DNA of 64,000 nt from Heloderma charlesbogerti. Taxonomy: Eukaryota; Chordata; Lepidosauria; Squamata; Helodermatidae. Numbering within the stretch: position 1 is the first letter of the stretch; each line of letters begins with the position of its first letter. The position numbers and the translations under genes were made by a program. Shown here piece by piece: positions 1 to 12,100 of this stretch. Location of the stretch: contig JANEZZ010001513.1 in assembly GCA_026122225.1 (NCBI GenBank), forward strand, positions 2,012,001 through 2,076,000, written 5' to 3'. Under the pieces are notes generated by a model that worked only from the letters and a program-made list of their open reading frames with translations, did not search any database and was not told the origin of the DNA.

Positions 1-535
1 AGATGTCATTTGGATTTGTATCCCAGGTACCAAAATGTTTTTGGCCAGTCTTGGAGCTACCTTGCCAATATTTCCCTGCTAGTGTTAATAGGTGATAGCA
101 GTAATTATCTCAACTGTCTCTAGGGACCAATGAAAGAAAGGCAGAAAATATGAATATGGCACATTTTCTACATTATTTTCTTTCACTAAGATTTCCAGAA
201 TGCTCATTCAAGTCTTTGTTCAGTGCTGTCAACTGGCTCCGTTAAGATATACGAGAAATAAATTCCTTAGACTTTGGAAAAACAAAACTAATTAAATCAA
301 AGGAATACTTACAAGGATAGGTTATCTGGAAGAATTTGTTTTAAGATACAGCTGGGAGCATCTCACCAGTACAACTCAGAGGCAAAAAGTATTTTATAGC
401 TTCTATGTATTCAGGGAATGCAACTGAGAGTCACTTCAAATGTGACAATATTTAATGAATGAGATAATGTTGCTGTTTAGGAATTGATAGTCAAATGTGA
501 TAGCTGTACACGTGTATTTCACGTTGTATATCCAC

Positions 536-877
536 GAGTCTTCTGGACCGCAAGGAGGTCAAATCAGTCCATCCTAAAGGAAATCAACCCTGACTGCTCA
601 TTGGAAGGACAGATACTGAAGCTGAAGCTCAAATATTTTGGCCACCTAATGCGAAGAGATAACTCCCTGGAAAAGACCCTGATGCTGGAAAGACTGAAGG
701 CAAAAGGAAAAGGGGACGGCAGAGGATGAGATGGCTAGATAGCATCACCGATGCAATGAATATGTATTTGAGCACACTCTGGGAGAGAGCAGGGGACAGG
801 AAGGCCTGGCGTGCTATGGTCCATGGGGTCACGAAGAGTTGGACATGACTGAACGACTGAACAACAACAACAACAAC
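536..877 (+). mobile_element. BovB (RTE) LINE 3' fragment
   Basis: This stretch matches the last 340 bases of the near-complete BovB at 28781-32018, including the AAATATTTTGGCCACCTAATG block, the end of the coding region and the 3' end with GACTGAACGACTGAACAACA. It is 5'-truncated, as is usual for LINE copies. It lies downstream of the last ASPH exon in this window (1782-1820). Confidence 0.9.
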
Positions 878-880
878 CCA

Positions 881-1781
881 CTATTCAACTATAGTTTCCT
901 AGGATATGTACACTATGCACAAATTACTGCAAAAGACAGACAATCACCACACTGATAATACACAGATAAAGTTCTATGCTATTTCCTATGTAGCTGTGCT
1001 TTGTATGCAAGATTTTGTTCATATTTCAAGTGGACCTGAGAGGTCGACACTGCAGCTGCTACTAAGTAGGGTATCTGTATTCAATCCAGCAATAAGAATA
1101 ATGCTTTTAGTTAAAATAAGTATTATATTTTCACCTTGTATATTTTCATAATAATGTTCAGTTAAAGGTTCACCATCTGAAAACAGAAGAACATTGTAAT
1201 CTTGTTCAGAAGAAAAAAAGAAGCCAGGTCTGATACTATGTACATTAAGGGAAAGAGACTGAATACATTGAAGGTCAATGCTCTCGCAAAAGTGTGGCTG
1301 GAACTCATAGGATAGGGAGAAGTAAGTGGCTTGAGGAGGATGCAATTTGGAACAGAGAAGCAACCCAAGGCTGCTTTTCATCAAAAACCTCAAAACCAGT
1401 CATCAGGGTTCTGTTACACATGTTTATACGTAATGTGTAGCTAGGCTCTTAAAAACTATTAACTGGAGGAGTTGCATCAGAGGAATTAATATCTATCATT
1501 GATCAGAAGCATGCTGACAGAATTCAACTTGTCTTTCTTGCAACTGCAAATTCTTTCAGGCCCTAGGAGCACAGTAGAAGAACAGAGATATAATTTGCTA
1601 CTACTCATTTTTGAAACTGAAGAATAATACATTAAATGCATTTCCTGGCTCATCTGTACACAAATGATGTGGGAACTGACTTATTCAGTGCTCAGTGTGT
1701 GTACTGAGAGTGCAAAGGAAGAATTAGGCAAACAATTAGTGGAGGGTCAATATTTTTCATACTAGGTCACAAGCAATTTAC
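881..1781. other. ASPH intron, no recognised content
   Basis: AT-rich intronic DNA between the BovB fragment and the 1782-1820 exon. Open frames here (for example 1019-1393 on the minus strand) show no coding character or known domain. I see no repeat I can name. Confidence 0.5.
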
Positions 1782-1820
1782 CTGTATCCTGAGCCTCAAT
1801 AAAATCTTCATTTTCTGATT
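1782..1820 (-). CDS. ASPH: ASPH acidic luminal mini-exon (most 3' in window)
   Basis: A 39-nt exon (2+36+1, phase 1 on both sides) reading ESENEDFIEAQDTG across the junctions. The acceptor is a good pyrimidine tract, TCTTTTTTAG, and the donor is CAG|GTAAAT. The acidic composition fits the luminal linker between the membrane segment and the hydroxylase domain of ASPH/junctate, a low-affinity calcium-binding, probably disordered region. It is the last exon seen before the gene leaves the window. The symmetric phase means skipping it would not shift the frame. The peptide diverges too much from remembered mammalian sequence to assign an exon number. Confidence 0.78.
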
Positions 1821-3359
1821 CTAAAAAAGATTGCATAATTTAACATTAAAAAACTGGACTGGCACAATAGTTGAGTTGATAAAGAAAAAACCAACAAAAT
1901 CACAATTTTCCTTTGTGCAAGATCAAGTACCATGAATGCTAGGAATAGAAATGACTATTCAGATTGCATATGTTTGTTGGTTTTTAAATAACTGCCATGC
2001 AAAACAGTTACCAACTACTTACTTTGTGTTAAGTAGTTAAGGCTGGAACACACTGTATTTTTTATTAAGTTATTGTGAGGTGGTGGACTGGATGCCAAGA
2101 CAAGAAGGGGGATCTTGAACACTGATGGAGGGAAGGGAATAGAAGCACACATGCATTTATGGGAGCTAGAATGCTCCTGGCCTTTACTGTGGATGATGGA
2201 GAAGCAGTGGGAATTCCAGAAACAATGGCCTAGGGCTTCCAAACACTGGGACATCCTGAATATCTCAGCACAGTGGTGCACTTTCTTAGACCAGGAAGGT
2301 CTTACAGGGCATACATAGCTTATACAAGGACCCTTCTGGGAAGTGGGAAAGAAACTAAGGTTGCAATCCTAAACACACTTACTAGAGAGTAAACCCCATC
2401 AAACACAGTGGGTTTTACTTCTTACTAAACATGTACAGGATTGTGCCGTAACGGAGTAAGGAAAGAAGAGGAGGCACTGAACTAGCACTAGGTGTGTGAG
2501 TGCTAGAAGCAACAGTGAGCTTGTCTTCCTGGACCTACAAAGGTCCCTAGGCTGCACTGGTTATACCACAGAAAGGAACTAGACATTTTATAGTTAGAAC
2601 TAGTCCTTTTTATGACACAACTACAACTAGCAAACGGAGATTAACACTTCACTTTGGGATTATCAACTTTCTTTCAGAAAAATGTGGTCCCTCAGCATAG
2701 TATATTCCCATTAGAAATAAAATATGCAGGAAAGCTATTAGTAGGTGCCCTCCCAAAATCATTATGAACTGAACTGCCTTTGCACATAGCAAATATTATT
2801 TTATATTGGGAACAGAGAAAGAAAATGCTCACGGACAATGACAATTTTCACTGTAACATCTATGTTCTATTTATTGCTGATTAAAGCTTAATATTTTAGG
2901 TAAATAAATATTGTAACTAGTAGTCATAAATGATTTCTATATAAGTGTCTGGGTTTCAGTACTTGAAAACACAGACACAGAAATTGATTAGTCTATGGCT
3001 CTTTTCTCACACACGCTATTTTGTGTGCTGCTTCTCTGTGGTATTATTCCATATGTATGAATACCATGCCATAGGTCTTTTCCACCCAATCAGAGCACCA
3101 CTAGAAAGGATGGTACCAATCATTTGAGAAAGACCTATGTGAACACCTCCACACCTTGAATGCAGTATTCATACATACAATTCGGCAGCACGGGAAAAGT
3201 ACCATGGGAAAGTGCTCAAGACCAACTTGGTATGCATATGAAGAGGTCTTAAAGTGTTATTTTACATATTTAGCATTACAGCTGAGTTATGAAAAATAAT
3301 GCCCTACTCATAATCACTGTCTTAATATAGTATTGCCATAACGCCACAAAACAACATAC
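1821..3359 (-). other. ASPH: ASPH intron with one short interspersed repeat
   Basis: Intron between two acidic mini-exons. Apart from the short inverted-repeat element at about 2359-2446 I recognise nothing. Open frames at 2015-2281 and 2115-2318 are opposite strands of one non-coding stretch. Confidence 0.5.
2359..2446. repeat. Short palindromic interspersed element (AATCCTA/TAGGATT family)
   Basis: Begins GCAATCCTAAACACACTTAC and ends ACATGTACAGGATTGTGC, so the ends are inverted copies of each other around a centre with CACAGTGGG. The same pattern recurs in both orientations near 6340-6430, 7490-7560, 22255-22310, 44053-44125 and 57280-57360. This looks like an old MITE-like family. Confidence 0.65.
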
Positions 3360-3407
3360 CACTTTCATCCACATAGTCTCGCTGTTCTGTACCTTCTGGA
3401 AGAGTTT
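3360..3407 (-). CDS. ASPH: ASPH acidic luminal mini-exon
   Basis: A 48-nt exon, phase 1/1, reading ETLPEGTEQRDYVDESG. The acceptor is TTATTTGCAG and the donor GTG|GTATGT. It codes for part of the acidic luminal linker of the AspH/junctate arm. Size, phase and composition match the neighbouring mini-exons at 1782 and 4252. Coding status is inferred from splice signals and phase; sequence in this region is poorly conserved across vertebrates, so I cannot give a one-to-one human exon. Confidence 0.78.
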
Positions 3408-3719
3408 CTGCAAATAAGCAGAATGTTAAGGTATGCAAAAAATCTGCTGCTGTGTATTCTTCCTTAGAAACCACATCTTAGAATCCACTTTCTAGCCAAG
3501 AGACAGGCATAGCAGGCAACAAAGCAGGCAAAACCAATTAAGTAGCCCACAGAGCTCCCAGAAGCTGGAATATTTACACAGCCAACATCATGAGTGTGTG
3601 TATTGGTAGCACATGCCAGCTGGCAAGGGCACAGATGAAAACAAGAAGGTCAAAAGAAGGGATGGGGATTCTCTTCATATAACCATGGCAAGCTAAAGAT
3701 GCTGTTGCTTCACAGATTG

Positions 3720-4000
3720 AGCTCAGGGGTGAGCAGAAGGTAGAGATGAATCTACTGGTAGATCTCTGGGTAATTTGTAGTAGATTGGGAGGGATATCTG
3801 ACTCCCAATTGTTTTAACAGCAGCAACAAAATGACTCCCCACTTGCCCTAGATTATACTGCTGAAATTATGACAGTATGGGGTAATTGGGAGTGGATTTT
3901 TGTGTGGAAGGACTGAGTCTTTCTCACATATTCACTGTCAAGAGAGAGACATGGTCTACACAGTCTTTGGCCTGCCACTACTGCTTCTGTTCCCCAGAAA
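3720..4000. repeat. Unnamed interspersed repeat, copy 1
   Basis: Shares a long similarity with 36965-37225: both have GAATCTACTGGTAGA / GGATCTACTGGTAGA followed by a CCAATTGTTTTAACA-like block, GCAACAAAATGACTC and GGAGTGGATTTTTGTG. Two copies in one window show an interspersed family. No coding potential is visible. Confidence 0.65.
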
Positions 4001-4251
4001 AAAAAAAACATAGCAAGCCAGCCAGGACCAGGTCTTAGAGGAAGATGTCAGTTCAGCTAGATGAGTAAAATATGTACTTTTCGATTCCTTTAACACAAGT
4101 CACAGCATAAGCTTGTGAAATGTCCACAGAATACTCTATTGGATGGTATAACTTGAATTTTAATTTCGGTGGAATCCAGCTTTAAAAAACAAGTGAAATA
4201 AATATATTTATATATGTAAAATATATAAAACTGAAGACTTCTGTGCAATAC

Positions 4252-4296
4252 CTGTTTTATGCTCCAGGGCATCTTCTAGAGTTAGTTCTGCATCAT
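4252..4296 (-). CDS. ASPH: ASPH acidic luminal mini-exon
   Basis: A 45-nt exon, phase 1/1, reading DDAELTLEDALEHKTG across its junctions. The acceptor is CTGTCTTTCATAG and the donor ACAG|GTATTG. It extends the acidic luminal linker of ASPH/junctate. The short length, symmetric phase and Glu/Asp content are shared with the other exons of this cluster. It lies a few hundred bases 5' (in + coordinates) of an L2-like LINE fragment. Confidence 0.78.
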
Positions 4297-4589
4297 CTAT
4301 GAAAGACAGACAAACTCATTGTAGTTTTGCTTCAAATTACAATAGACACAAAGTCTTATGTGGTTGGTTGATTGTTGAGTGTATTAGGGGAGAGGGATAA
4401 GGAATGCACCAGCTTTCCTGTACCTTAGTCTCTCCAAACACTTGTTGGATGTTACAGCTACAAAGGGACCAACAAACCTAGAGATCAACATGTTTAGGAC
4501 TAAACCTGGGATGGGGAACTTCCAGCTTGGAGGCCCAATCCTGTCTGTGGAAGTTCCCCATCCAGCCTGTGGAGGCTTGGACTCCCTGC

Positions 4590-5790
4590 AGTCCCCACCC
4601 CCTGGTTAAGAGGCTACCAGGGGCTTGGGGGGAGGAGCAATATCAGAAGGTGGTGCTGGGGGATTCCTGTTCAATGTCATGGCCATTGACCAGTCGTGTT
4701 CCTCAGGGTTCCATCTTATCCCCCATGCTATTGACATATACTTGAAACCTCTGTGAGAGATTTTCGAGAGTTTGGGGGTTTGGTATCACCAGTATACTGA
4801 TGACACCAACTCAATCTCTCTTGTTGATCCAAATCCAAGGAAGCTGTTCTAGTCCTAAACTGGTGTCTGATGTCAGTAATGGACTGGATGAAGGCAAATA
4901 AATCCAGACAAGACAGAGGTGTTCCTGGTTAGTCAAAAGGCAGATCGGGGAATAGGGATTCAACCTGTGCTGGATGGGTTTACGCTCTCCCTGAAGACTC
5001 GGGCTCCCAGTTTGGGTGTGCTTCTGGACTCAGCCTTGAACCTGGATGCCCAGGTTTCGGCAGTGGCCAGGAGTACATCTGCACATCTGAGGCTAGTGCG
5101 CCAAATGTGCCTGTTCCCAGAGATGTCTAATCTGGCCATGGTCACACATGCCTTAGTTACATCCCATTGGACTACTGTAACATGCTCTATGTAGGCCTGC
5201 CTTTGAAAACTGTTCAGAAACTTCTGCTGGTCCAGAATGCTTCAGACAGACTGGTGACTGGAGCTGACTACAGGGAGCACATGACTCCCTTCTTATAACA
5301 GCTTCACTGGCTACCAGTCTGTTTCTGGGCAGAATTCAAAGTACTGCTTATGATCTATAAAGTCCTACATAGCCTGGGACCAGGCTATCTGAAAGACCGC
5401 CTTCTCCTGTACAAAGCTGCCCAGGTCCCAAGATCTTTGGGAAAGGCCCTTCTTTTAAGACTGCCACTTTCTGATGCATGTTTGGTGGCAATGCAAAAAG
5501 AGGACCTTCTTGGTGGCCACTCCCTGCTGAGGGAGGCTAGGTTTGCTACCTCTCTGCTGTCCATCCACTGGCAGCAAAGACCTTTATATTCAAGTAGGCC
5601 TTTGGTATGTAAGCGAGTCTGTTGGGTTGGATGCTGTTTTTACTCTGTTACTGTTGTGTTTTTAATTGTGTATGTATTTGTTTTATTATTGTTTTTATCA
5701 GATTTTATTAGTGACTGTAAGCCACTCTTGAGTGCCATTTTTCTTGGTATGAAGACAGGGTACAAGTCAAACAAACAAACAAACAAACAA
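4590..5790 (+). mobile_element. L2-like non-LTR retrotransposon, decayed 3' half
   Basis: Translation in several frames gives L2/CR1-clade reverse transcriptase and C-terminal blocks: VPQGSILSPMLL (about 4700), LGVLLDSALNLDAQVSAVAR (about 5010), and MIYKVLHSLGPGYLKDRLLL (5350-5409). Frameshifts and stops break it up. It ends in a CAAA microsatellite tail (5769-5790). The same family is better kept at 60470-62588. Confidence 0.85.
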
Positions 5791-6228
5791 ATCTAAATTA
5801 ATGTTATCCTGCTTGTTATATATATAACATAGAAAGCTGATAGATTTAAGTCCGCCCTCTCAACATACTAAATCAGTATTTTAATTTTTAATATTGTTCC
5901 AATGCAAAACAGAAATGAGTAATAAAGAACAGCCTTCGCTCATCACACAGCACTTAAACAAGGCACATACTTTGAACATCTGACATTCCTCTTCTCATCA
6001 GCTTTAATTAAAAACCATTCTTAAAACAGATTAAAGCAGCCACATACAGCAATCACTTTCAAAGACTAATCACCTCTCTTCCCCTTGCTTCATAGTGTAA
6101 CAATTAGGCTGCTTATTACTAGCCAATGCTAAAATAATCTTGACTTCTCAGCCCTAGAGAGCTCGTGTTGCCATATTACACTAAGCATTGTTATTCACTC
6201 AGTTTTGTGAAGTCTTTTCAGTTAGGTC
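5791..6228 (-). other. ASPH: ASPH intron, no recognised content
   Basis: AT-rich sequence between repeats. No exon with phase-1 boundaries, named repeat or RNA gene could be recognised. Confidence 0.45.
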
Positions 6229-6430
6229 TGTCATCTCATGTACTGGACAACACTTAGCCCATGGGTTATGTGTGGGTTGTTTAACCCTCGCTTAAGCTAC
6301 CTTCGCCAGATTCGCATGACACAATAAGCCACTGTGACCGCTCACCCCATTCCTATGCATGTTTATTTAGAAGTAAGCTTCATTGTGCCCAGTGGGGCTT
6401 GCTCCAAGTAAGTGTGCACAGGATCACAGA
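6229..6430. repeat. Fragments of two MITE-like families
   Basis: The stretch 6229-6345 contains GGGTTATGTGTGGGTTGTTTAACCC and AATAAGCCACTGTG, also seen at 20237-20545 and at the right edge of the window. It is followed by a copy of the TAGGATT/AATCCTA short element (6346-6430). Both are non-coding relics. Confidence 0.55.
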
Positions 6431-6714
6431 CTTAAAATCAGACATATTTTTCTATGGCTTGTAGACCTTAAGAAACAAGGAACATAACAGTAACCTGTTA
6501 TGGTCTCACATTTAAACAGAATGTTAAGTAATGTTTAAGGGTTTAGAAGAGAAGCTCAAGGGTTAATCACTGAAAACTTGCCTTAACTTAATTGCCCTTT
6601 GGTTATGGGGAAATTTGATCACAGTTTGTAAATTCTTACACAATAGATAGAATAACTGTATGAGAAAGATCTGATGTTCGAAATATAAGAAATATATGTG
6701 AGAGCATGCATTAG

Positions 6715-6772
6715 GGATAGGCAATTGGAGTCCTGGGGGCCAATTCAGTTCCCAAAGTCCTTGATCGCAAAG

Positions 6773-6808
<36 letters not shown>

Positions 6809-7028
6809 CTAAGGCTCCTAAAACAAGGGTTGTGCCAAAGCCTCTGTTGCTGTCTACACTGAATGAGAATGAAGAGCCCTTTGCTTGTGTCTCCGTTTGT
6901 GCAGGATAATTCAGTGATGTTTTTGTGACTGGCCATCCACCCTCCTAAGCAGCTTATTTATGGTGCTGCCCAAGGCATTTTTTCAAAATGTGCCCACAGG
7001 CTCAAAAGGTTGGAGCCCCCTGGTCTAC
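6715..7028. repeat. hAT-like MITE relic holding a CA microsatellite
   Basis: Starts near TTAGGGATAGGCAATTGGAG and ends near GGCTCAAAAGGTTGGAGCCC, resembling the outer parts of the element at 36081-36724 (TAGGGGTGGGCAAC ... GGTTGCCTAC). It contains an (AC) run at 6775-6807 that creates a spurious Cys-Val repeat frame. Confidence 0.5.
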
Positions 7029-7138
7029 ACTTACAGATGGTGCTATTGTCCACCACATAGTTTAAACATAAAGAAACAAACATATATTTTCTATTAGTAC
7101 AAATTATGTTTACATGAATGAGTATTAATCAAACAAAC

Positions 7139-7195
7139 CTGGGCCTTCTGGTTCATATGTGCCTTCTTCCACATGTGTATGATATTCATGTGTAA
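7139..7195 (-). CDS. ASPH: ASPH acidic luminal mini-exon (THEYHTHVEE)
   Basis: A 57-nt exon, phase 1/1, reading VTHEYHTHVEEGTYEPEGPG. The acceptor is AATTTTCAG and the donor CCCAG|GTTTGT. The His/Glu-rich THEYHTHVEE piece resembles the HSYHVEET block of the remembered mammalian ASPH luminal linker, which supports both the gene and the order of exons. It is an internal cassette-compatible exon between 8791-8841 and 4252-4296. Confidence 0.85.
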
Positions 7196-7599
7196 CTGAA
7201 AATTAAGAAGTTTATATTACACAAGAAAAAGCCATTAATACCAGTGTCAGAGAAGGAGGGGTTAAATTTGTTTGACTATCATAGTTAAGGTCAGGGAAGC
7301 AAGTTAATGGGGAAGAAAACTATACAATAAAATGGGGAATGCCCAGCTCTGATCAACAGTAGCCATGAAAAGTCTGGAGCAGAATGTTCCTTTCAACAAC
7401 AGAATCGACACTGCCAAATAAAGACAGTGGTAATAGATATTACCTCAAAACCTTTAATCCCAGTGCCCCACTTAGCCATTTAACAGGACAATCCTATAAC
7501 ATTAACTTGGAAGACCAATTCAGTTCAATGGGACTTACTGCTGCGTAACTATGTATAGGACTTTGGCCTGAATTAACTAATGAATACATATTGGGTTCG

Positions 7600-7990
7600 A
7601 TCAAGAGTTATGTGTGTGCAACGTCTCCATCCCTTCGCTCCCACGGCAGCCCCTCCACTAACTGTTTCACTGTTTGTGAAAACACTACACAAAGGCTTTG
7701 AGGGGGGAGCTGTAGTGAGAAGGGCTAAGGGAGAAGGGGAAGGTCCCTGAAAATCAAGCAGAGGCAATCTCCATGAGCGGAGCTCCCTCTTGCAGAAGAT
7801 GGTTCTGCTCAATTTTCAAGGACCTCGCCTTTTTGCAGTGCCACAGGACTCCCCATTCAGCAGGGTTCCCCAACCCTTCATACAGCATTTTCAGGAGAGG
7901 CGGGGGGCTGTTGTGAGAAGGAGTGGGAGGGGAGGTCTGCTTCTACGAGCTCCACTACACATGTGTAACCCTGAATCTAAGCCACAGATT
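7600..7990. repeat. Unnamed GC-richer interspersed repeat, copy 1
   Basis: The part 7780-7970 resembles 18180-18380: both contain CCATTCAGCAGGG, a CAACCNT-TATTTTCAGGA block, GGCTGT-GTG and GGTCTGCTTCT. The two copies show a dispersed family. Open frames here (7573-7812 minus, 7790-8107 plus) look accidental. Confidence 0.6.
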
Positions 7991-8790
7991 CCAACAAGCC
8001 TAAGTGTTTTGAACTACCATTATTTGTTCAGATCAGTGATCTTCAACTGTTTTGAGCTGGCATCCCAACCCCTAGTCTCCAGCACGGGACCCACGTTAAA
8101 ATTCTAATGTATGCATTTTCTTTCAATCTCTCTTTCTTTTCAATCTCTCTTCCTTTGTCTCTCTCTCTATGGGCATACCACCCTATTTGTAGGCTCTCCT
8201 TTCCTTCTACCCAGACTGCAGAAGTGCATTCTAGTCATGTTCCTCTGCACACAGTTTGACACAGAATTGTTGCCTCCAGTGGCAGCATTGAGATAGTATT
8301 TTATCTTTTTGCTCGCAACAGGAATTTATACAGACCCTGTTCCATGAAAGATAAGTTGTCATAGCCATTTCTACAACTATACTGGTCTTCTGGGTGCACT
8401 ACTGCTTGCATTACAGGGTGTGCATGTGTACTAATCATACTACCACTAAACCTAGAGTGGGCTGCCTCTATACGCCATTTCGCTCTGAATGTCTCACCCA
8501 TGCGTTAACCCCATCTCACTGAGTAGAGGTTTTCCTTAAATTAAATAAAAATGGGGAATGGCAGTGCAATCCATCTAACGTTAAGCTGTGGTCCACTAGT
8601 TGAAAATTAATACTTCATATGTTCCATCATATTTACATTTTCACAATATGATGTTTAATGCTAAGTGTGTTATATATGAATTGGAGATATTTAGGGTAAA
8701 TTGGAGATATTTAGGGTCAGTTCATACTGCATGTTCATCCTTTGATGACACATCCAAACTTCTCAAAGCAACTATGACAAAGAGACATAC

Positions 8791-8841
8791 CGTCAGTATC
8801 ATCTTCTTCAGGCTCTCGTGGCTGATAGTCACTTGCCTGTT
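8791..8841 (-). CDS. ASPH: ASPH acidic luminal mini-exon
   Basis: A 51-nt exon, phase 1/1, reading EQASDYQPREPEEDDTDG. The acceptor is a strong TTCTTTTCAG and the donor GACG|GTATGT. The run of Glu/Asp fits the calcium-buffering luminal linker of AspH/junctate. It sits between the large acidic exon (13824-13997) and the 7139-7195 exon. The intron before it was invaded by a CR1 LINE. Confidence 0.83.
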
Positions 8842-8984
8842 CTGAAAAGAAGAAAAAAGAACAAGGTTTTGTTTTAATGTACATAAAGTTAACAGAAAAC
8901 ACTGCCAAGTTTCAGACAAGAACTAAACTAATATACCAGTTTATGTTTATAAAGGCCTGGTCTGGACAGAATAATGGAACTAGG

Positions 8985-9090
8985 ATGTAAGGGGGGCCAC
9001 ATGCAGCCCTCTGGCCCTTTTTGCACACACACATGAATGCATACACGCACACTGCCCACATCATCTGGACGTTGCCTACCCCTGATTTAA
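8985..9090. repeat. hAT-like MITE remnant
   Basis: Contains GGGGGCCACATGCAGCCCTC and ends GTTGCCTACCCCTGA, matching the terminal parts of the elements at 36081-36724 and 6715-7028. It is only a remnant. Confidence 0.45.
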
Positions 9091-9129
9091 CAACAGGGAA
9101 TGTTCCACAGGACCATGTGTGTTTTCTTC

Positions 9130-12100
9130 TACTCCTTCTTCCACTCGTTTCCCGCCTCCTAGCTGAGCAGCAGAAGGTCTAGGGACTGTACAAGCAAGCA
9201 AGCTCCCAGAGAGCGAGCTATCAGAGCGAGCAAACAGGGAGAGCAAACAGGAGTTTGGCAGGGGAGGTCAAGGAGGAGGCCCTTAACATTTTCTTTTTAG
9301 TTCTTTTTCTTGTAACACACACTTCCATACCAGGGAACTCTGTTGTTAACCTCCAGTGAACAGAGGACAAAGCACAGGCTATTCCAATACAATCAGAAAG
9401 CTAGAAACATAAAGAGAACAGAGACTACGGAAGGAAAAGACTCTCCAGTGGTGGTGACCTACAAAGTCTGTGCAATGTTTGTTTTCTTGCCTGAGATCAA
9501 CATGGCCTACATGTGAAACAAGTGCAAGTTGATCAATGCTGCTGGAAGGAAAAGTAAGAGGACTGGAGCAGCGAGTGTTGACCCTCCAGGGAATAAGAGA
9601 ACACAAAGAGTTCTTGGACAGAATGGTGGAACTACAGTAGCAAAGTGAAGAACAGAAGCTAGAACAGCAACAGCAAGCTGAGGCAGAAGAGGAAAATGCT
9701 GAGGTGAGGAAAATTGTAGAGCATACTCCTTGGAAAGGGTGACAGTTAGGAGCAGAAGAACTAGATGCCGCTCTGCACCAGTGGAAGCAGAGAAACTATG
9801 GAACCATTACCAAGTACTTGAGGATGAGACTGGAGGACAGCCTGCAGAGGAAGAATTACAGGGGAACCTGCATGAGAGTGAGCAAGAGGCTGAAGGTCAG
9901 TCAAGCAGAGGCAATGAAACGAAGGCCTACAACAACAACAAGAGAAGAGTGGTAGTAGTGAGAGACTCCTTGCTGCATGGGATTGAAACCCAAGTATGTC
10001 GCAAAGGCCCATGGACTCACCAGGTATGCTGTCTCCCAGGAGGACGGATCAGAGATGTGACTGAAGAGTTGCCTACACTCATAAAGCCCACTGACAGGTA
10101 TCCCTTTCTTCTCATCCATGTGGGAATAAAGGATACTGCCAAGCAGAGCTATGAAGAAATCACATCAGACTTTCAAGCTTTGGGAAGGAAACTCAAGAAC
10201 TTTGAGGCCCAGATAGTTTTCTCATCCATCCTTCCAGTAGTTAGAAGAGGGATATAAAGGGAAAGAAAAATACTCCGGTTGAATGACTGGCTACGAAGGT
10301 GGTGCCAACGTGAGAGATTTGGATTCTGGGACCACGGGCTACACTTCCTGGAAGATGGACCGTTGGCAAGGTATGGGTTGCACCTCACAAAGGCTGGGAA
10401 GAATGTGTTTGGTCACAGCATGAAGAACTTCATCAGGAGGGCTTTAAAGTGAATCCTACAGGGAAGGGAGATGTAAAGTTGGAGGTAACAGTGGATGAAG
10501 GCTCATGCACCACAACAGCGAGAACAGCTCTAACAGCGCCCAATAATAGTCTTCACAAACATGTAGGAAGAAAGCCAGACCATGAAGCACATGGTCTTCA
10601 ATGTCTATATACTAATGCTCAGAGTATGGGAAACAAACAGAACAAACTTGAACTCTTAATAAAGGAGGGAAATTATGACTTGATAGGTATAACTGAAACT
10701 TGATGGGATGGCTCCCATGACCGGAATACAGCAATTGAAGGATATAAATTATTCAAAAAGAACAGGAGAAACAGAAAGGGAGGTGGAGTTGCACTATATG
10801 TCAAAAATACATATCTCTGCACAGAAATACAGGAAGATAAGCTTGGTAGCCCCATCGAGAGTATCTGGGTTAAAATAAATGGAGCAAAGAATAAAATGAA
10901 CATGGTGGTCGGAGTCTACTACCGCCTACCCAATCAAGAAGAAGACAAGGATGAAAAGCAAACTGCCAATGTTTCAAGGAAGCATGATGCAGTAGTAATG
11001 GGGGACTTCAATTTTCCCGATATTTGTTGGGAGACAAATTCTGCAAAACATGGTTGCTGATAACTTCCTCCTACAGAAAGTAGAGGAAGGAATTAGAGGA
11101 TCAGCTATCCTTGACTTCATCCTAACCAACAGAGATGACTTAGCGGATAAAGTAGCAGTTATGGGAACTCTGGGGGAAAGTGACCATGTTATACTTGAGT
11201 TCTTGGTTCTAAAAGAAGCAAAAGCCGAGTGTAGCCAAATGCGCACCCTGGATTTTAGGAAAGCTGACTTTAATAAACTCAGAACAATGATCAGTAAGGT
11301 CCCATGGCAAGTGACTCCAATGAGAAAAGGAGTCCACGATGGATGGGAGTTTTTAAAGAGGAAATTCTAAAGGCACATTTACAAACAATTCCAACAAGAA
11401 AAAAAAAGGTGAAAGACAACGGAAGAAGCCAATGTGGCTTCACAAAAAGCTTAGGGATGACCTGAAAATAAAAAAGGACACACACAGGAAGTGAAAGAAA
11501 GGCCAAGCTACAAAGGAAAAGTTCAGGCAGGTAGCACAGAATCGCAGGGATGGCATCAGGAAGGCTAAACCAGAGAACAAGCTGAGGTTAGTGAGGGAGG
11601 CTAAAAGAAACAAAAAGGCTTTCTTCAGATACGTGCATAGTAAAAGGCAGAGGAAAGAAATGCTGGTTCAACTACTAAATAAGGATGGCAAAATGGTAAC
11701 AGATAACAAGGAAAAGGCAGAAGTGCTCAATTCCTACTTTGGCTCAGTCTTCTCCCAAAAGAGGGTCTATGAGCCCCCTGGCAAAGGTGAAGTACAGGCT
11801 GAAGGGGCAGGATTGCACCTTGAGATCGACAGGCATATGGTCAAGGAACACCTAATTACTTTGAAGGAGTTCAAATCTCCAGGGCCAGATGAACTGCATC
11901 CTACAGTAATAAAGGAACTGGCAGAAGAACTCTCAGAACCACTGTCTATTCTCTTTGAGAAATCACGGAGGACGGGTGAAGTGCCAGATGATTGGAGGAG
12001 GGCGAATGTTGTCCCTCTCTTCAAAGACGGCAAAAAGGAGGAACCTGGGAACTACAGACCAGTCAGTCTGACATCAATCCCTGGGAAAATTCTGGAGCAG

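Noticed and set aside
314..326. Tiny minus-strand exon between TTCTTCCAG and GTAAGT
   Set aside because: The splice signals look good, but 13 nt does not fit the phase-1/1 rule of this locus and there is no supporting peptide.
6563..6936. Cys-Val repeat proteins
   Set aside because: Translation of a (CA)n microsatellite; the same happens at 45709-45966.
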